Position numbers and translations under genes: made by a program. Below the pieces are notes generated by a model. The model was not told where the DNA came from and did no database searches. It worked only from the letters and a program-made list of their open reading frames with translations. Below are positions 1-11,005 of a DNA stretch of 45,436 bases, piece after piece (the first letter of the stretch is position 1; each line of letters opens with the position of its first letter). The stretch comes from Folioceros fuciformis (lineage: Eukaryota; Anthocerotophyta; Anthocerotopsida; Anthocerotales): contig JBNGIO010006320.1 of the NCBI GenBank assembly GCA_049999805.1, positions 418,354 to 463,789 of the forward strand, written 5' to 3'.

Positions 1-90
1 GTGGGGCGGGGAGGGAGCAGCGGCAACGGCTTGCATTGATGCGGATTCCAGAGGAGGCGTGAAGGTCCTGCACGGGGAAGGAGGAGGAGG

Positions 91-1279
91 ATGGCGCAGA
101 AGGTGGATCCGCCCAACGGCGTAGTCCCGCCGGGGAAGCACCACTACATGCTTTGGCGGACCGTGTTCGAAATCGACACCAAGTATGTGCCCATTAAGCC
201 CATTGGCAAGGGCGCCTACGGGGTGGTGTGCTCTGCGCGCAACGTGGAGACGGGGGAGAAGATTGCCATCAAGAAGATCACCAATGCGTTCGAGAACACC
301 ACCGACGCAAGGCGCACGTTGCGGGAGATCAGGTTGCTGCGCCATCTTAGCCACGAGAATATCATTGCCGTGAAGGACATCATGAAGCCGGTGGGCAGGC
401 AAACCTTCAACGACGTCTATCTCGTCTACGAGCTCATGGACACGGACCTGCACCACATTATCCGTTCCTCTCAGACGCTCACGGACGAGCATTTCCAGTA
501 CTTCATCTACCAGGTCTGTGTGCCTCCCTGCCGTGCCGCCGTTGTGGGTTTGCGGGCTTGTGTAGGGGTGTGTCTCAAGGATTGTGGCTCTGCAGCTGCT
601 GAGGGGTCTGAAGTACGTGCATTCCGCTAACGTGCTGCACCGAGATCTTAAGCCCAGCAACCTGCTACTCAACGCCAGTTGCGATCTCAAGATTTGCGAC
701 TTCGGCCTGGCGCGGACTGGGAGCGAGAAGGGGCAATTCATGACCGAGTATGTGGTCACCAGGTGGTACAGGGCACCGGAATTGCTGCTCTCCTGCGAGG
801 AGTACACCAGTGCTATTGATATGTGGTCGGTGGGGTGTATCTTTGCGGAGTTGCTGGGCAGGAAGCCCATCTTTCCCGGGAAGGACTACATCCACCAACT
901 CAAGCTCATTATCAACCTCATTGGCACCCCGGATGAGAGTGACCTGCATTTCATCCAGAATCCCAAGGCCCGCAACTACATCCAGTCCTTCCAGTTTGTC
1001 CCCCGTGTCTCTCTTGCCAGGCTCTATCCGAGGGCTAACCCCTTGGCTATCAACCTCATTGATAGGATGCTTGTTTTTGATCCTCGAAAGAGGTTGACTG
1101 TAACGGAAGCCTTGGAGCATCCCTATTTGGCCATGTTGCATGACGGAACTGTGGAGCTTACCGCTCCTGCACCCTTTGAGTTCGAGTTTGAAGAGGAAGA
1201 TCTCAAGGAGGATGCCCTGCGAGAGAGAGTGTGGAATGAGATGCTGTGCTACCACCCAGAAGCAGCCAATGACCCCTGA
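91..1279 (+). CDS. Group C mitogen-activated protein kinase (MPK1/2/7/14 type)
   Basis: A serine/threonine MAP kinase, the last kinase of a MAPKKK-MAPKK-MAPK cascade, acting in cytosol and nucleus. Two exons, 91-513 and 596-1279, join across an 82-bp GT-AG intron to give 368 residues, the normal size. Visible in order: the group C N-terminal signature VDPPNG (5-10) and [14 protein letters not shown], the P-loop GKGAYGVV (39-46), catalytic Lys61, HRD at 156-158, DFG at 176-178, the TEY activation motif at 191-193, and the C-terminal end YHPEAA. The TEY motif excludes the TDY-type group D. The N-terminal and C-terminal signatures match group C rather than MPK3/6 or MPK4. As I recall, plant group C genes usually have one intron, which agrees. 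The start is the first ATG of the frame and gives the family N-terminus. The 5' leader is cut by the window edge. The subgroup is well supported; the exact orthologue is not resolvable. Confidence 0.96.
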
Positions 1280-2358
1280 ACCCTTTCACTTTCTTCAAAC
1301 CTCCTCCCCTCCCTTCCCTTCTTTTTTTCTTTCTTTCCCTTCCAATCTTCTCCCTAAGCTTTCTACAATCTCTCCAGGCTGTGAATATGCGACTACACTG
1401 GGAGCCACCCCCTCCAGACAGTGGGCTTCCCAATAAGTAGATGCGTCAGCATGTACAGAGGAGGTAGTTTCTCTCACAGCTTGTTAGTGTGTATCAGCGC
1501 CTGCCTTTTCCATCCATCCTTCTTTGTACCTGGAAATTCCACTTTTTGTTCCCCAATTGCTGCTCTCAGATTTCTTGACGGGCTATACAACTAACAACAA
1601 TGAGCACCCGGAGTGTGGTTCGCTTCCCTGTTCACTTGCTGTTAGCAGCCCTAAACCGGGTCATGTAGTAGCACTGGAGTCCCCTCTTTGTCCAATCTCC
1701 TCGCGTTTTCTTCCTGGGAAAGGCGGGTATGGCAAGAGCGTGACACAGATGGTCAGCCTCTCTAGCGGCAGTCCTGCATGTTGGTCACTGGATAACGTTG
1801 ATGACATGGATGTGATGAGGAGAAGGACGTCGGTTTTCTTGAGTCACAGATTGTTCATGGTCAGCGTGCTCCCTTCCGGAGGTACAGTACATGCACAGGG
1901 CTGACGCACCTGGAGCCTGCCTATCTTGCCTTGTTAGGGCTAGGCTAGGGATGCATGAGTAAATCAAAGAAAGCAATAACCTGTTTGCCTACCTTGCCAT
2001 GGTGTGACTGAACGTACTGGGTAACGGTTGATAACTGATGTGCAGCAAATGTTACCCCTCCCTCGTTCTTATCATCGGCTCGTCTATTCCTGCCTCGTCA
2101 ATCATTCTCGTTTCATTTGCTAGTACTGCGTATCACCTGTAACGGTTTCTAGGTGTCAATGCTTCCATGTGCCTCAGCACAACTGCAATTGGTCAAATAT
2201 CTCTTCATTACAATTCGATCACCTCAGGACCTAGAAGTCTCCATTAATGCAGCATGATGCGGATCATACCATGGTAGCCTGTAAGTAGGTAACTTGTGAC
2301 CCACCAGATAAACTATACACTCCACCCGAGGCCAGACGCAGAGTTGTGGCATTTAATA
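1280..2358. other. Convergent intergenic region between MAPK and the SDR gene
   Basis: This stretch separates two genes that point towards each other. It must hold both 3' UTRs. Just after the MAPK stop, 1285-1345 is a pyrimidine-rich C/T tract. I see no conserved protein, RNA gene or repeat; the short open frames here have no recognisable motifs. Confidence 0.5.
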
Positions 2359-4358
2359 CTAAAAATCCTCAAAGAATTTAGCAAAGCTGCTGTATCTCGG
2401 TTTCCAGTTGAGACTCTCCCTCGTGACATTGTTGGTCATCCTCTTCCCAAGAGGCCCAGAGGCAGCTACAATCATAAAGAAAATTATCTATTAATATACT
2501 TTGGAACGTGCCAAGATACTCAGAGTCTTGCGATGCTTCAGAAATCAGAATCGAACAACCTCTTCACACTGCGATCAGACTCACTTGTAAATCCTTTGAA
2601 CTCCCCTTCAAACTTCCCGCTCTTTCTTGCTGCCTCCATGATCTCCTGCCTGCAAAGCATTCACCGAAAGTCGACGGCGGAAAATGTGCAGCTTAGAGCC
2701 AAGGTCTGTAAGTCCAGAAATCAACCTTAACCTGACCTGTCCAGTGATCAATCTTGACTTCCGAGAGTGCAATTATGAGGTGACAGCAGGATCTTAAAAG
2801 AAGGGGATCCCACCTTGAGATTGGTGAACTATCACAACCCACGAACACCTGTTTTGACGTCCTTGCTTTCAGAGCGGCCACACATAGAGACGCCGCATCC
2901 TGAATGATACCAGCAATCACAAAGACAGCAATGGTGAGAAACGGTTGCTCCACCTGTGCATAGGAACCTCGGGAATACAAATATAACCCTACAATAGGGG
3001 TTGGAAAGCAAGCAGCTACCTCATAATGGATCAAGTTGATGACGTGATCTGGCCTTGCATCCACAGTGCCGACTTTAAGCCAGTAGATGTGTGCACCACG
3101 GTCACCAGTGTGTACAACTTTGAAGTTAAGCTACCCCCTAGCATCAAACATCTTGTTCCCGGCTACATTTCCTCATGACAGGCTTAAAAACAATTGTGTG
3201 AGGATATATAGAGGCCGGCCAGGCGGACGACGTTCCCACCAACTTTCAACACCTCGTCCTCTGCATACAAAAGCCGATCGGTTCGTGGGCTCACACCTTT
3301 GGCTACCACAGGAGCCACACCCTGTCCACAGAAATCACCTTCGGTCGCATCAATACCAACGACAAGGTCGAACATGTTGAGAACAGGGCGAGCTGAAAAT
3401 TTGAACTCTTGCCTCATCGCAGGGTCCATTGTCGCTCACATCAAAGACGGAACTGGCGGACGTAAATAGCAGAGACCCCTCTCCATTCCACCTCTGCGCA
3501 GCTGCTCTGCATGTCACCGATGAGAGCTGTAACCAACACGAATGCATGCTCTATTCATTCAGACAACCAACAAAGAAGTTTGATAGACATTCGAATGGAT
3601 TCAGGTGTCTACAATGCACACCTCACTTCCGCCGCGTAATCCTCATTCCCGTACGGAGGAGCGCAGAAAACAACATAAGGGTATTTGTCTGTCGCTTGGT
3701 CATCCTTGACCACTGGCAAAATACCCAGGGAACGTAGTTCTTCGTGGTGAATGCTCGTCCTTGTTTGGCCAACAACCTTGCTGCCTTCGAATTCCTGTCA
3801 TGCAAGTTTCCAGTCCACGCTCGTCAAACGCCGGAACTGCGAAGATCAACCACAAAAACCCTCACAAAGCACGGGCAGGTGGAAGCAAAGCAACCTCAGC
3901 ACACATTCCACACCTGAAGCCAATGCTGCGCAATGAGTCTCCCGAGTACCCCAGGGCCAACAACTAGAAGATCTTTCTCTGCCACTGGAGATGCCCGTGC
4001 TTCATCCTGGCCTGCCGAAGATTCAGATACCTGACCCATCCCCTTCAAAGAGGTGTCCACACTACGACTCCTCCCGCCTGTGAGGACCAAAGCCAACCGG
4101 CCGCCTCCGTGAGAAGAAGTCCTTGCCTGCTACAGGCACCAACCCAGAAACAAACCCAGTTCCTCAAGCTATTCCTCCCAGACAAATGCTGTTGCAGGAC
4201 GAAAACAGAAACGCCTGAACAAAAACCTTGGAGAAAGTGCCGATGTATGAGCCGTAGCGGTGCTGGCCGGTGCGGTGCAGGCATTGAGGCCCCAGACCAA
4301 ACAATGGGCTGGCAAACACAGAGAGGTCAGCACGGATCAGTTGGTTACACATGGCCAT
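2359..4358 (-). CDS. NAD(P)-binding Rossmann-fold, atypical SDR/epimerase-like protein, probably plastid
   Basis: An atypical short-chain dehydrogenase/epimerase-like protein conserved in green plants; substrate unknown. I assembled nine exons on the minus strand: 4358-4227, 4126-3914, 3794-3622, 3506-3413, 3321-3208, 3109-3020, 2899-2814, 2649-2585, 2465-2359. All phases agree, giving about 357 residues without a stop. Visible: a Ser/Arg-rich N-terminus that could be a transit peptide, the Rossmann motif VVGPGVLGRLIA (GxGxxG), PYVVFCAPP, GSLLFTSASSVF, SPRTDRLL, VVRLAGLY followed by DRGAHIYWL, RPDHVINLIHYEDAAS, and a closing GPLGKRM segment. Most introns are GT-AG. The fourth (3412-3322) is GC-AG, and the fifth (3207-3110) reads as AT-AC. 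The first exon is the least certain: an in-frame ATG at 4421 would add 21 residues. No single frame spans the gene, so ORF-based scans would miss it. It looks intact, not a pseudogene. Confidence 0.85.
3110..3207 (-). other. Putative U12-type AT-AC intron in the SDR gene
   Basis: Read on the minus strand, this 98-bp intron starts ATATCCTC, one base from the U12 donor consensus ATATCCTT. It ends in AC. CTTAAC, the core of the U12 branch site TTCCTTAAC, lies about 16 bases before the 3' end, inside the short spacing the minor spliceosome requires. Splicing here joins LAGLY to TGDRGAH in frame, the same length as I recall for related proteins. The best GT-AG alternative (donor at 3191, acceptor at 3118) inserts extra non-conserved residues and uses a poor donor. 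Confidence 0.78.
3322..3412 (-). other. GC-AG intron in the SDR gene
   Basis: The donor is AG|GCAAG, the strong context that U1 snRNA needs to use GC donors, and the intron ends in CAG. Splicing joins CDE to GVAPVV in phase 0. There is no suitable GT donor nearby. Confidence 0.8.
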
Positions 4359-6530
4359 CACGAAATGCTGCCAAACCCTCTGTTTCAGTCTCCTTCTTGA
4401 ATGAGTTTGAATCACGTACATACCGGGCCGGGGGTTTTGGGTTTTTCCTTGATCGCAAATAGCAGAGACCGTACTGGTGGTTTGTCCCGGTATGGCACAG
4501 ACCTTGGACTACGTCCCCCACCGAGGTCGAGGTGCGGAAGTGATGATTCATGGGGTCAGGAGAAGTACCCTGGTGATTGTTATTCGGCTTGGGCTTCGGG
4601 ATGTAAGGATGACAGATGCATCGGTTATCTGAGCCCCAGCTGGACATTCTTCTACTGGGAATCTTTGCATACGCAGTGCAAGGACCGTGGAGGCCCCCCT
4701 CAGGAGCCCCATGTCCACAGTGTAGGTGCCCCAAGCTCCACGACACAAGCTGTGTTTGTCGTTCCTTGCTCTGCATTTGGTGTTTCGTGGTTGTTAAGGA
4801 TGGAGTGGCTTGCATTGTCACTTATGGCTGAGTTCAGGAGCCCAGCAGATTGTACAAAGAAGGTGAATATCCTTGTTCAGCGAATCTCATGATGCATTCA
4901 TCCGTTTCGGTAGGTAGAGTGCATGCAGTAGGTGGACGGCTGGGGACTGGGAAAGTGGGAAGGACAGCTTTCAAGGTGATACTCCAATGTGTTTCGTGCG
5001 GACTGGGGTGGGATAAGGAGCAAACAGCCCGTGCTTTCAGCTCTAAAAAGGCGAGCTCTGAAGGTCAAATCAACAGTTACACCATGACAATCCAGTTATC
5101 CTCAGATAAAGTGGCCAGAGCCTGTGTCTGCAATGGAATTCAAATTCGTGTTCTGGGGCTGATGCAAGTCTTGAAGGTGCTTATCAGGATTTGTTGAAGG
5201 TTGAGGCAGACATGAGTGAGAGAATGACGTGGAGGGACAGAATTGAAAGGTCTGAAAACTGAGCTCGCGAGGCCTTTCCTACTCTGTGGAGCCTTTTTTT
5301 TTTGTTGGTGAAGTCCGAGAAACGCAAAGCTGGCAATCACGCGAATGGTTGTTTTGGCGTGACGCTGTTGATGCACCTTTTAGAGAGCATCGTGTCCGAG
5401 CACCTTGATGCATCTTGCGTTGAACGGGTTCCTGAAAGTCGGTGAATGATTGGGAGGCTACGTGGGCACCAGGATATGAAAGGGACTGAGCAACAGCAGA
5501 GAGCCATGCTTTTGCATGGACAACATGGGACTACCACTCTTGCTGAACACATGCTGTTAATTGGGGTGTAATCTTACTCTGCATCAGGTGTTGTAAAGTA
5601 GGCAACTCGTTTATAAAAAACTCTCAGTGCACGAAACACGAGCTTAATCGCACCACCATGGCTATGGTGCTTCACAGGCCTTAAAGCTTGGCCATGGCAG
5701 CGAGGGCATCCAGGCGTGCCTATGCATTATGCAAAACTACTTAGAAAATAAAATTATGAAAATAAAGACGGTAAAATATACTTGGGGCATGATAACATAT
5801 TGTTGTTTATGCATTAATTAATTTAATAATACCCATTTGAACCACCCTCGGGGTACGGTATGAGACTAAAGTTTGGATAGCCCACAATCGGGCATAAGAT
5901 AGTGCTTTTTGGCAAGCGTGGTTTGACTGGTTTCCTCGTCGATTACTCCCTGAATGTGGGCCGTGGTTGTGGATTGTGGGTTGTGATCGCTGCAGATCTC
6001 ACTGAGTGACTGTGGGAGCTCATGGGGTAGGAAGGAAGTTCAACGGTGTGGGTCACGTTTGAGTGAAATTCGATCAGCTTGACAGGCCACGCCGGCGGAC
6101 AGACATTCCCACTAAGTACTCAATCCGGCCAATGGCCATGGATTTCTCAGGCGAGGTCACACTGTTGTCTAAATCCTGAAGCAAATGACAAGTGCCACGA
6201 ATCGTGAGTGAGGGAGGTTGAGCACGGGGTTCTGAGATATAGAAATTTGGATCGACGTGTACCAAAGGAACCAATCCATCCACCTGGAGGCGGTGCGAGT
6301 CCTGCTGTTGCTTCTGGCACACGGTGTGCAGTACCATGCGGTGTTGGCAATGAGAGCATCACCAGGTTGAGCAAGGAGGCTGGAGTGCTTTTCTTCTTTT
6401 CTTGTAGAAGATTCCGCTGTTTTAGTTTTTATTGCCCCGCCCTTCCCCACAGAGACCTGATGTTGTCGTATTGGTTCTACCTGTGATCGTTGTACCAGTC
6501 AGAAGATGCCCTTCGCTTTTGTTTGCCACG

Positions 6531-6845
6531 GATAGCGCTGGGCACCATGTGCTAGATTTTTAGATCGTTGTTTGGAAGCAGAATGATGAATGGAATCACC
6601 GCCTAGACTATGTCTGTGCACTCATGGGCCGTGTGCCGTCGGGCGTCGGTACTGAAGTTCGGGTGGAGCGGGCCCTTGTGCTATCGGATAGCCCTGGGCT
6701 GCTGCGCATGTGCCAGATTTTTAGATGGTTTGGTGCCGATGCAGTTGTGATCAATTCTCTCATCAACACCTAGACTACTCCATCGGTGAGTCGTGGCCTG
6801 CGAAGATGGAGGCATCGTGGAGCGGGCCCTTCCGCTACCCGTCCA
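6531..6845. repeat. Diverged tandem duplication, about 156 bp per copy
   Basis: Copy one is about 6531-6686 and copy two about 6687-6845. Shared anchors come in the same order: GATAGC-CTGGGC, CATGTGC-AGATTTTTAGAT, CACC-GCCTAGACTA or ACACCTAGACTA, and TGGAGCGGGCCCTT. The copies are clearly diverged between anchors, so the duplication is old. I see no coding content. Confidence 0.8.
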
Positions 6846-6934
6846 CGTTATGGAAATGTCGGTGACCTGCCTCCGGGCCCCCGAGCTCCCCTAGTCCCCA
6901 TCGCCCTTTCCCTCTGCCCATTGGTGCCTTTACT

Positions 6935-6992
6935 AGACGCGGTTGCGTTTACCAGACGCGGGCTGAGACGCGGGCGCTTTTAGGAGACGCGG
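6935..6992. repeat. AGACGCGG short-repeat cluster
   Basis: Four copies of AGACGCGG begin at 6935, 6954, 6966 and 6985, separated by 4-11 bases. It is a small CpG-rich minisatellite-like cluster just downstream of the 156-bp duplication. Confidence 0.75.
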
Positions 6993-7527
6993 CCCGTCCT
7001 AGGCTGGGCTGCCTTTTACAAATGGACGAGCAAATTGAGAGATACGAAAGGCGGCACAGCTAGTAGGATAGATAGCACGGCCTTGCAACATGTGCTGCAT
7101 GTTTTACATATTCCAGATTACCGCGCACTATAATAACTGTAAATCTGGGACCCAACAACACCGAGAGACAAAGATATGTTCCGGATGAGGTTACATGCAT
7201 ATATCAGGCACCGTATCACCTATCAAAGCTGGGGGAAGAGCAAGGTTCAGAAGCCAGACCTGCATATACTTGTGAGAACAACGCCCTCCAGAGGCAAGCC
7301 TCAATGCAATTTGTGCAGGCTGCTAGTTGGGATCAATGCTGTAATACCCACCACATGAGCGTAGCTCCATCAACTGTGTAATCCATGCAATCTCAGATTG
7401 CTTGCCTGCAACAGGACTATGTAGCTTCAATGGCCCCCCAAGAGCATATGCAGAAGCGGTGTTTGTGTCCCAATGCACGTACGTACAATGAAGGGCAGAC
7501 GAGCATCATACCGTCATGTGGAAGAAG

Positions 7528-7600
7528 GCGGGGGGAAGGGGAAGGGAAGGGAAGGGCGGGGTCGTGGAAGCATGAAGAAAAGGAGGGAGGGAAGGAGGGT
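7528..7600. repeat. Purine-rich GGGAA/GGAGG low-complexity tract
   Basis: Runs of GGGAAGG and GGAGGGAGGGAAGG on the plus strand, about 700 bp upstream of the P450 start. It could form triplex or G-rich structure in vitro. No function is visible. Confidence 0.6.
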
Positions 7601-8280
7601 ACTGTAGTCGCCGTGCACTGTATTGAGATGCAGTCCACCGACAGGAGATGAGACAAAAAAGTGCAAAGCGGCAGAGAGGCGCAGGGAATCAAAAGAGCAT
7701 GGAGTAACAGAAATTGTTAAACAATTTGCACGCAAGTTGTGTCAACTTGTCAGCCGGGGTGCCGAGGTAGTGACACAAAGTCACACAGTCAAAGTCTGAG
7801 CTGCACATGGTGGAGGAGGGTAGCATCCAGCCATCATATAGCCGCCAGATGGTGATGATGAGTTTGTGCCAGGACATGTGTCCAGCCCGAGGGACATCTG
7901 TCAGCCAGGCTTAGCTGTTGCAGCGTCTCACGTAGCCGTCAGGCAACTGGGCCGATCGGCGCAGCTTTACCTGGCCCTGGCAATGCACGCGCACGCACAC
8001 ACACCATTCCACGCGGACATGCTCGCATCGCCTCGGCCAAACACCTTCCCAGTTCAAACAAATTTACTGTACATGGGCGCCCCTCCACGCTCCACCAGCC
8101 CCTGTCTCTGCCCGTGCACCTGCACCTGCAGGCCCAGCCCCCGGCCCGGCCTGCCACAATAAATGGCCGCGGACCCATACAACCGGATGGACTGCCCTCC
8201 CCCGCTCTTCCTCCTCCCCAATTTCCACTCCCCGGGCCTCCTTCTCGACACAATTTTGCACACTGTCCGCGGCGATAGAC

Positions 8281-10536
8281 ATGGGCCTCGCTGCTGCCTG
8301 CATGGCGTGCGCCGCCCTGCTGGCTCTCGCCCTTCTTGCGGGCGAGGGAATTCGGCTGCTGCTGGCCTACAGCAGGCACATGGTTATCAAGAGAACCATG
8401 CAGAGGCAGGGCGTGACCGGGCCCGAGTACAGATTCGTCATAGGCAACATGTTCGACATCTCCAAGTTCAAGGACCAGGCCGTTGCGCAAGACTTGCCTG
8501 TCGGGTGTCACGACATTGTGCCCAGAATCATCTCGCACTACTGGGTTTGGTCGCAGCAATACGGTGCGCCGCCTCCTCTTTTGGTTGCTCGCAATACCAA
8601 CGCGTTGTTTCAACCTCCCACCAGTTCCGAATTTGTGATCCTGGGCGCGTGGGTTTGGGGTTTTGGACCTGCCAGACTAAATCATTCTGTTGCCGCATTG
8701 TGTGGGCAGGGAAGAGATTTTTGTTCTGGTGGGGGACGGAGCCGAGATTGACCGTCACGGAGCCGGAACTGATTAAGGAGATCATCTCCTCTAAGTTCGG
8801 GTTCTTCGAGAAGTCTCAGTTGCAGCAGAAGATGGGACGTTTTATTCTCGGGAAAGGTTTGGTTCTGGCGCAAGGGGAGGATTGGGCGAAGCAGCGTCGG
8901 GTTGTTGGGCCGGCGTTTCACGTGGAAAAGCTCAAGGTATTCAAGGACGGTGCCTTTATTTCTTGGATTTGCGGTTGTTGTTGTCGATGATGTGATGTAT
9001 ACGTGCTGGGTGAATTCAGCCTGAAGGAAAGAAGAAAGGGTGCTGAGGGAGTGTGCTGGTGTTGTGCAGGGAATGGTGGGGTCCATGGTCAAGAGCACAG
9101 CTCAGATGCTGGAAAGGTGGGACAAGATTGTTGCGGATGGGGCTGGAGCAGCGGAAGTGGAGGTGAATGAGCACTTCTCCATGCTCACGGCGGAGATCAT
9201 TTCCCAAACTGCCTTCGGTAGCAGTTACGAGAAAGGGAAGCGCGTGTTCCAGAAGCAAGTGCAACTGCAGAAGCTGTCTGTCAAGTCCTCGAAGTATCTT
9301 CTCATACCGGGCTACAGGTTAGCTCGTGACTGGGTGTGGAACAAATGGCGAAGACTGAGTTCAGAACGTTGGTGTTGGTGTTGGTGGTTGTTGTTGTTGG
9401 ACGGTGAGAGGTGTTGAATATTTCCCTGACCGCTACGAGCTCGGAAACGGATGGACGATGTGCAGATTCCTGCCCACCGCGTCCAACAGAGAGATCTGGA
9501 GATTAACATCGGGCATCGAGAGGTCTTTAAGTGAGATTGTGAAAGCACGGAAGGACTCCATCAGGCTGCTAGGAGATAGGGCAACTCTGACTGGCACCAC
9601 GGATCTTCTGGGAATGATGCTGGCTGTGACTCAGGGAGTTGCATCTCAGAAGAACCCGAAGCATCCGGAGTTGACAGCACAACAGCTCGTGGACGAATGC
9701 AAGACGTTCTTCTTCGCAGGCCACGAAACCACTGCGTTGTTGCTTACGTGGACCATGATGCTTCTGTCCCTGGAGCCAGAATGGCAAGAGCGAGCCCGTG
9801 CAGAAGTGGACGAGGTGTGCAAGGGAAAGCTTCCCCAGGCTGACATGCTGTGCAAGCTCAAAGTTGTAAGATACAGCGCCTTCCTCCCCAGCCCAAACTT
9901 TGTCTTGACGAGTGTGATGCAGTTGAAAGAAAGAAAGGAAAGGAGGGTTGAGAGCAGTCGCAGGCGCAGGCGCAGGCGCAGGCGTGGGTTACACCATAAT
10001 TGCGTTTGGTTAGGAGAAGAAAGAGTGGCTCTGACAGTGGGTTTGTGGCGTGGCAGTTGGGGATGATCCTGAACGAGTCCCTCCGACTGTATCCTCCTGC
10101 CTCATTGCTTTCACGGCAAGCACTCAAGGACATGGACCTAGGAGACTTGTTCATTCCAGCAGGACTGTCCGTGTTTGTACCAATTCCTGCTATTCATCGC
10201 GATCCAGAAATATGGGGCCCGGATGCGCATTTATTCCGGCCTGACAGATTTGCTGATGGGATCGCTAAAGCCTGCAGGCACCCAATGGGATTCTTGCCGT
10301 TTTCTTCAGGTCCAAGAAACTGTGTTGGTCAAGCGTTTGCGACGATGGAGGCCAAACTGGTGTTGGCTATGATTCTTCAAAGATTTTCCTTCCTGCTATC
10401 CCCCAACTACTGCCATTCGCCTATCTCTGTGCTCACTCTGAAACCACAGTACGGGATGCAGCTCGTTCTGCAGAAGCTGAACAGACCGCGAGCAGTTGTG
10501 GATTTATCAAGAACATCGCAAAATAGTCAAGCCTGA
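8281..10536 (+). CDS. Cytochrome P450 of the CYP72 clan
   Basis: A membrane-anchored, haem-thiolate monooxygenase, most likely in the ER. Five exons (8281-8563, 8710-8936, 9070-9317, 9466-9865, 10057-10536) join through GT-AG introns in consistent phase to 545 residues, slightly long for the family. Visible: an N-terminal hydrophobic anchor (about 1-25), WAKQRRVVGPAFHVEKL, PGYRFLPT, the I-helix oxygen-binding AGHETT (337-342), the K-helix ESLR (393-396), FRPDRF, and the haem-binding FSSGPRNCVGQ with the ligand Cys near 475. The end KPQYGMQLVL is typical of the CYP72 clan, which includes CYP735 (cytokinin hydroxylase), CYP714 (gibberellin) and CYP709. The closest subfamily feel is CYP735/709, but the substrate cannot be assigned by eye. 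Introns 3 and 4 carry short repeats (GGTGTT-type and a GCAGGC hexamer). Confidence 0.95.
9959..9987 (+). repeat. Hexamer repeat GCAGGC in P450 intron 4
   Basis: About four tandem GCAGGC-type units follow a polypurine run inside the last intron. Simple sequence, not coding. Confidence 0.7.
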
Positions 10537-11005
10537 CATAGCATATGCTTTTTGACCCATTTAATTTATCTAGTTTCAGGTAGAGAGACGTACAGTACAG
10601 TACTCCGCTCTTCACGGAACGGCAGCCACGCAGCCGGATCATTCATGGTACAGTCAGTACATACAATAGCCGCTGGAGAAAAACGGATACGTGTACTGCT
10701 ACCACTCCCCACCCCTGACCATCACCCTCAACTCCCTCACCTCCCTGACACATTCCTACTCCACTCATGCTCATGCAGCAGCCATACTACACCAATCACC
10801 AACTGCGTCCGTGCCCGCGCTTGTACAAATCTTATTACATATTCTGGAAAGAATAAAATTATCAAATATTTCGCTACAATCCCAATTGGGTTCACTGAAA
10901 TAGTCCGTACTAGACAAGTTCCTCCGGGAGGAAGACACCATCCGCGAGGCGCAAGCCACAAGCCAAAAGCCGCAAGCCAGCGCACTAACCAATCCGCCAC
11001 CGACC
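10537..11005. other. Tail-to-tail intergenic region between P450 and ATX-like gene
   Basis: The 469 bp hold the 3' UTRs of two convergent genes. ATTCTGGAAAGAATAAAATT near 10840-10860 contains AATAAA on the plus strand, a possible poly(A) signal for the P450. Nothing else is recognised. Confidence 0.5.

Larger units (their letters stand above)
4422..8280. other. Intergenic region with diverged repeats
   Basis: About 3.9 kb between the divergently transcribed SDR and P450 genes, so it holds both promoters. I recognise no protein-coding homology. It contains a 156-bp tandem duplication (6531-6845), an AGACGCGG repeat cluster (6935-6992) and purine-rich low-complexity sequence (7528-7600). The open frames here lack known motifs and are probably chance. 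Confidence 0.5.

Noticed and set aside
665-1255. Minus-strand 196-codon frame in MAPK exon 2
   Set aside because: Shadow of the kinase exon.
2359-4358. SDR region as a frameshifted pseudogene
   Set aside because: My first reading had an odd insertion after LAGLY. Using AT-AC ends for that intron removes it, and all nine exons then close in phase.
3464-4470. A 14-mer, AAATAGCAGAGACC, present at 3464 and 4457
   Set aside because: The flanks do not match, so it is probably chance and not a repeat boundary.
7939-8613. Minus-strand 224-codon frame over the P450 start
   Set aside because: It overlaps the P450 first exon, which has clear family residues, and it has no recognisable motif.
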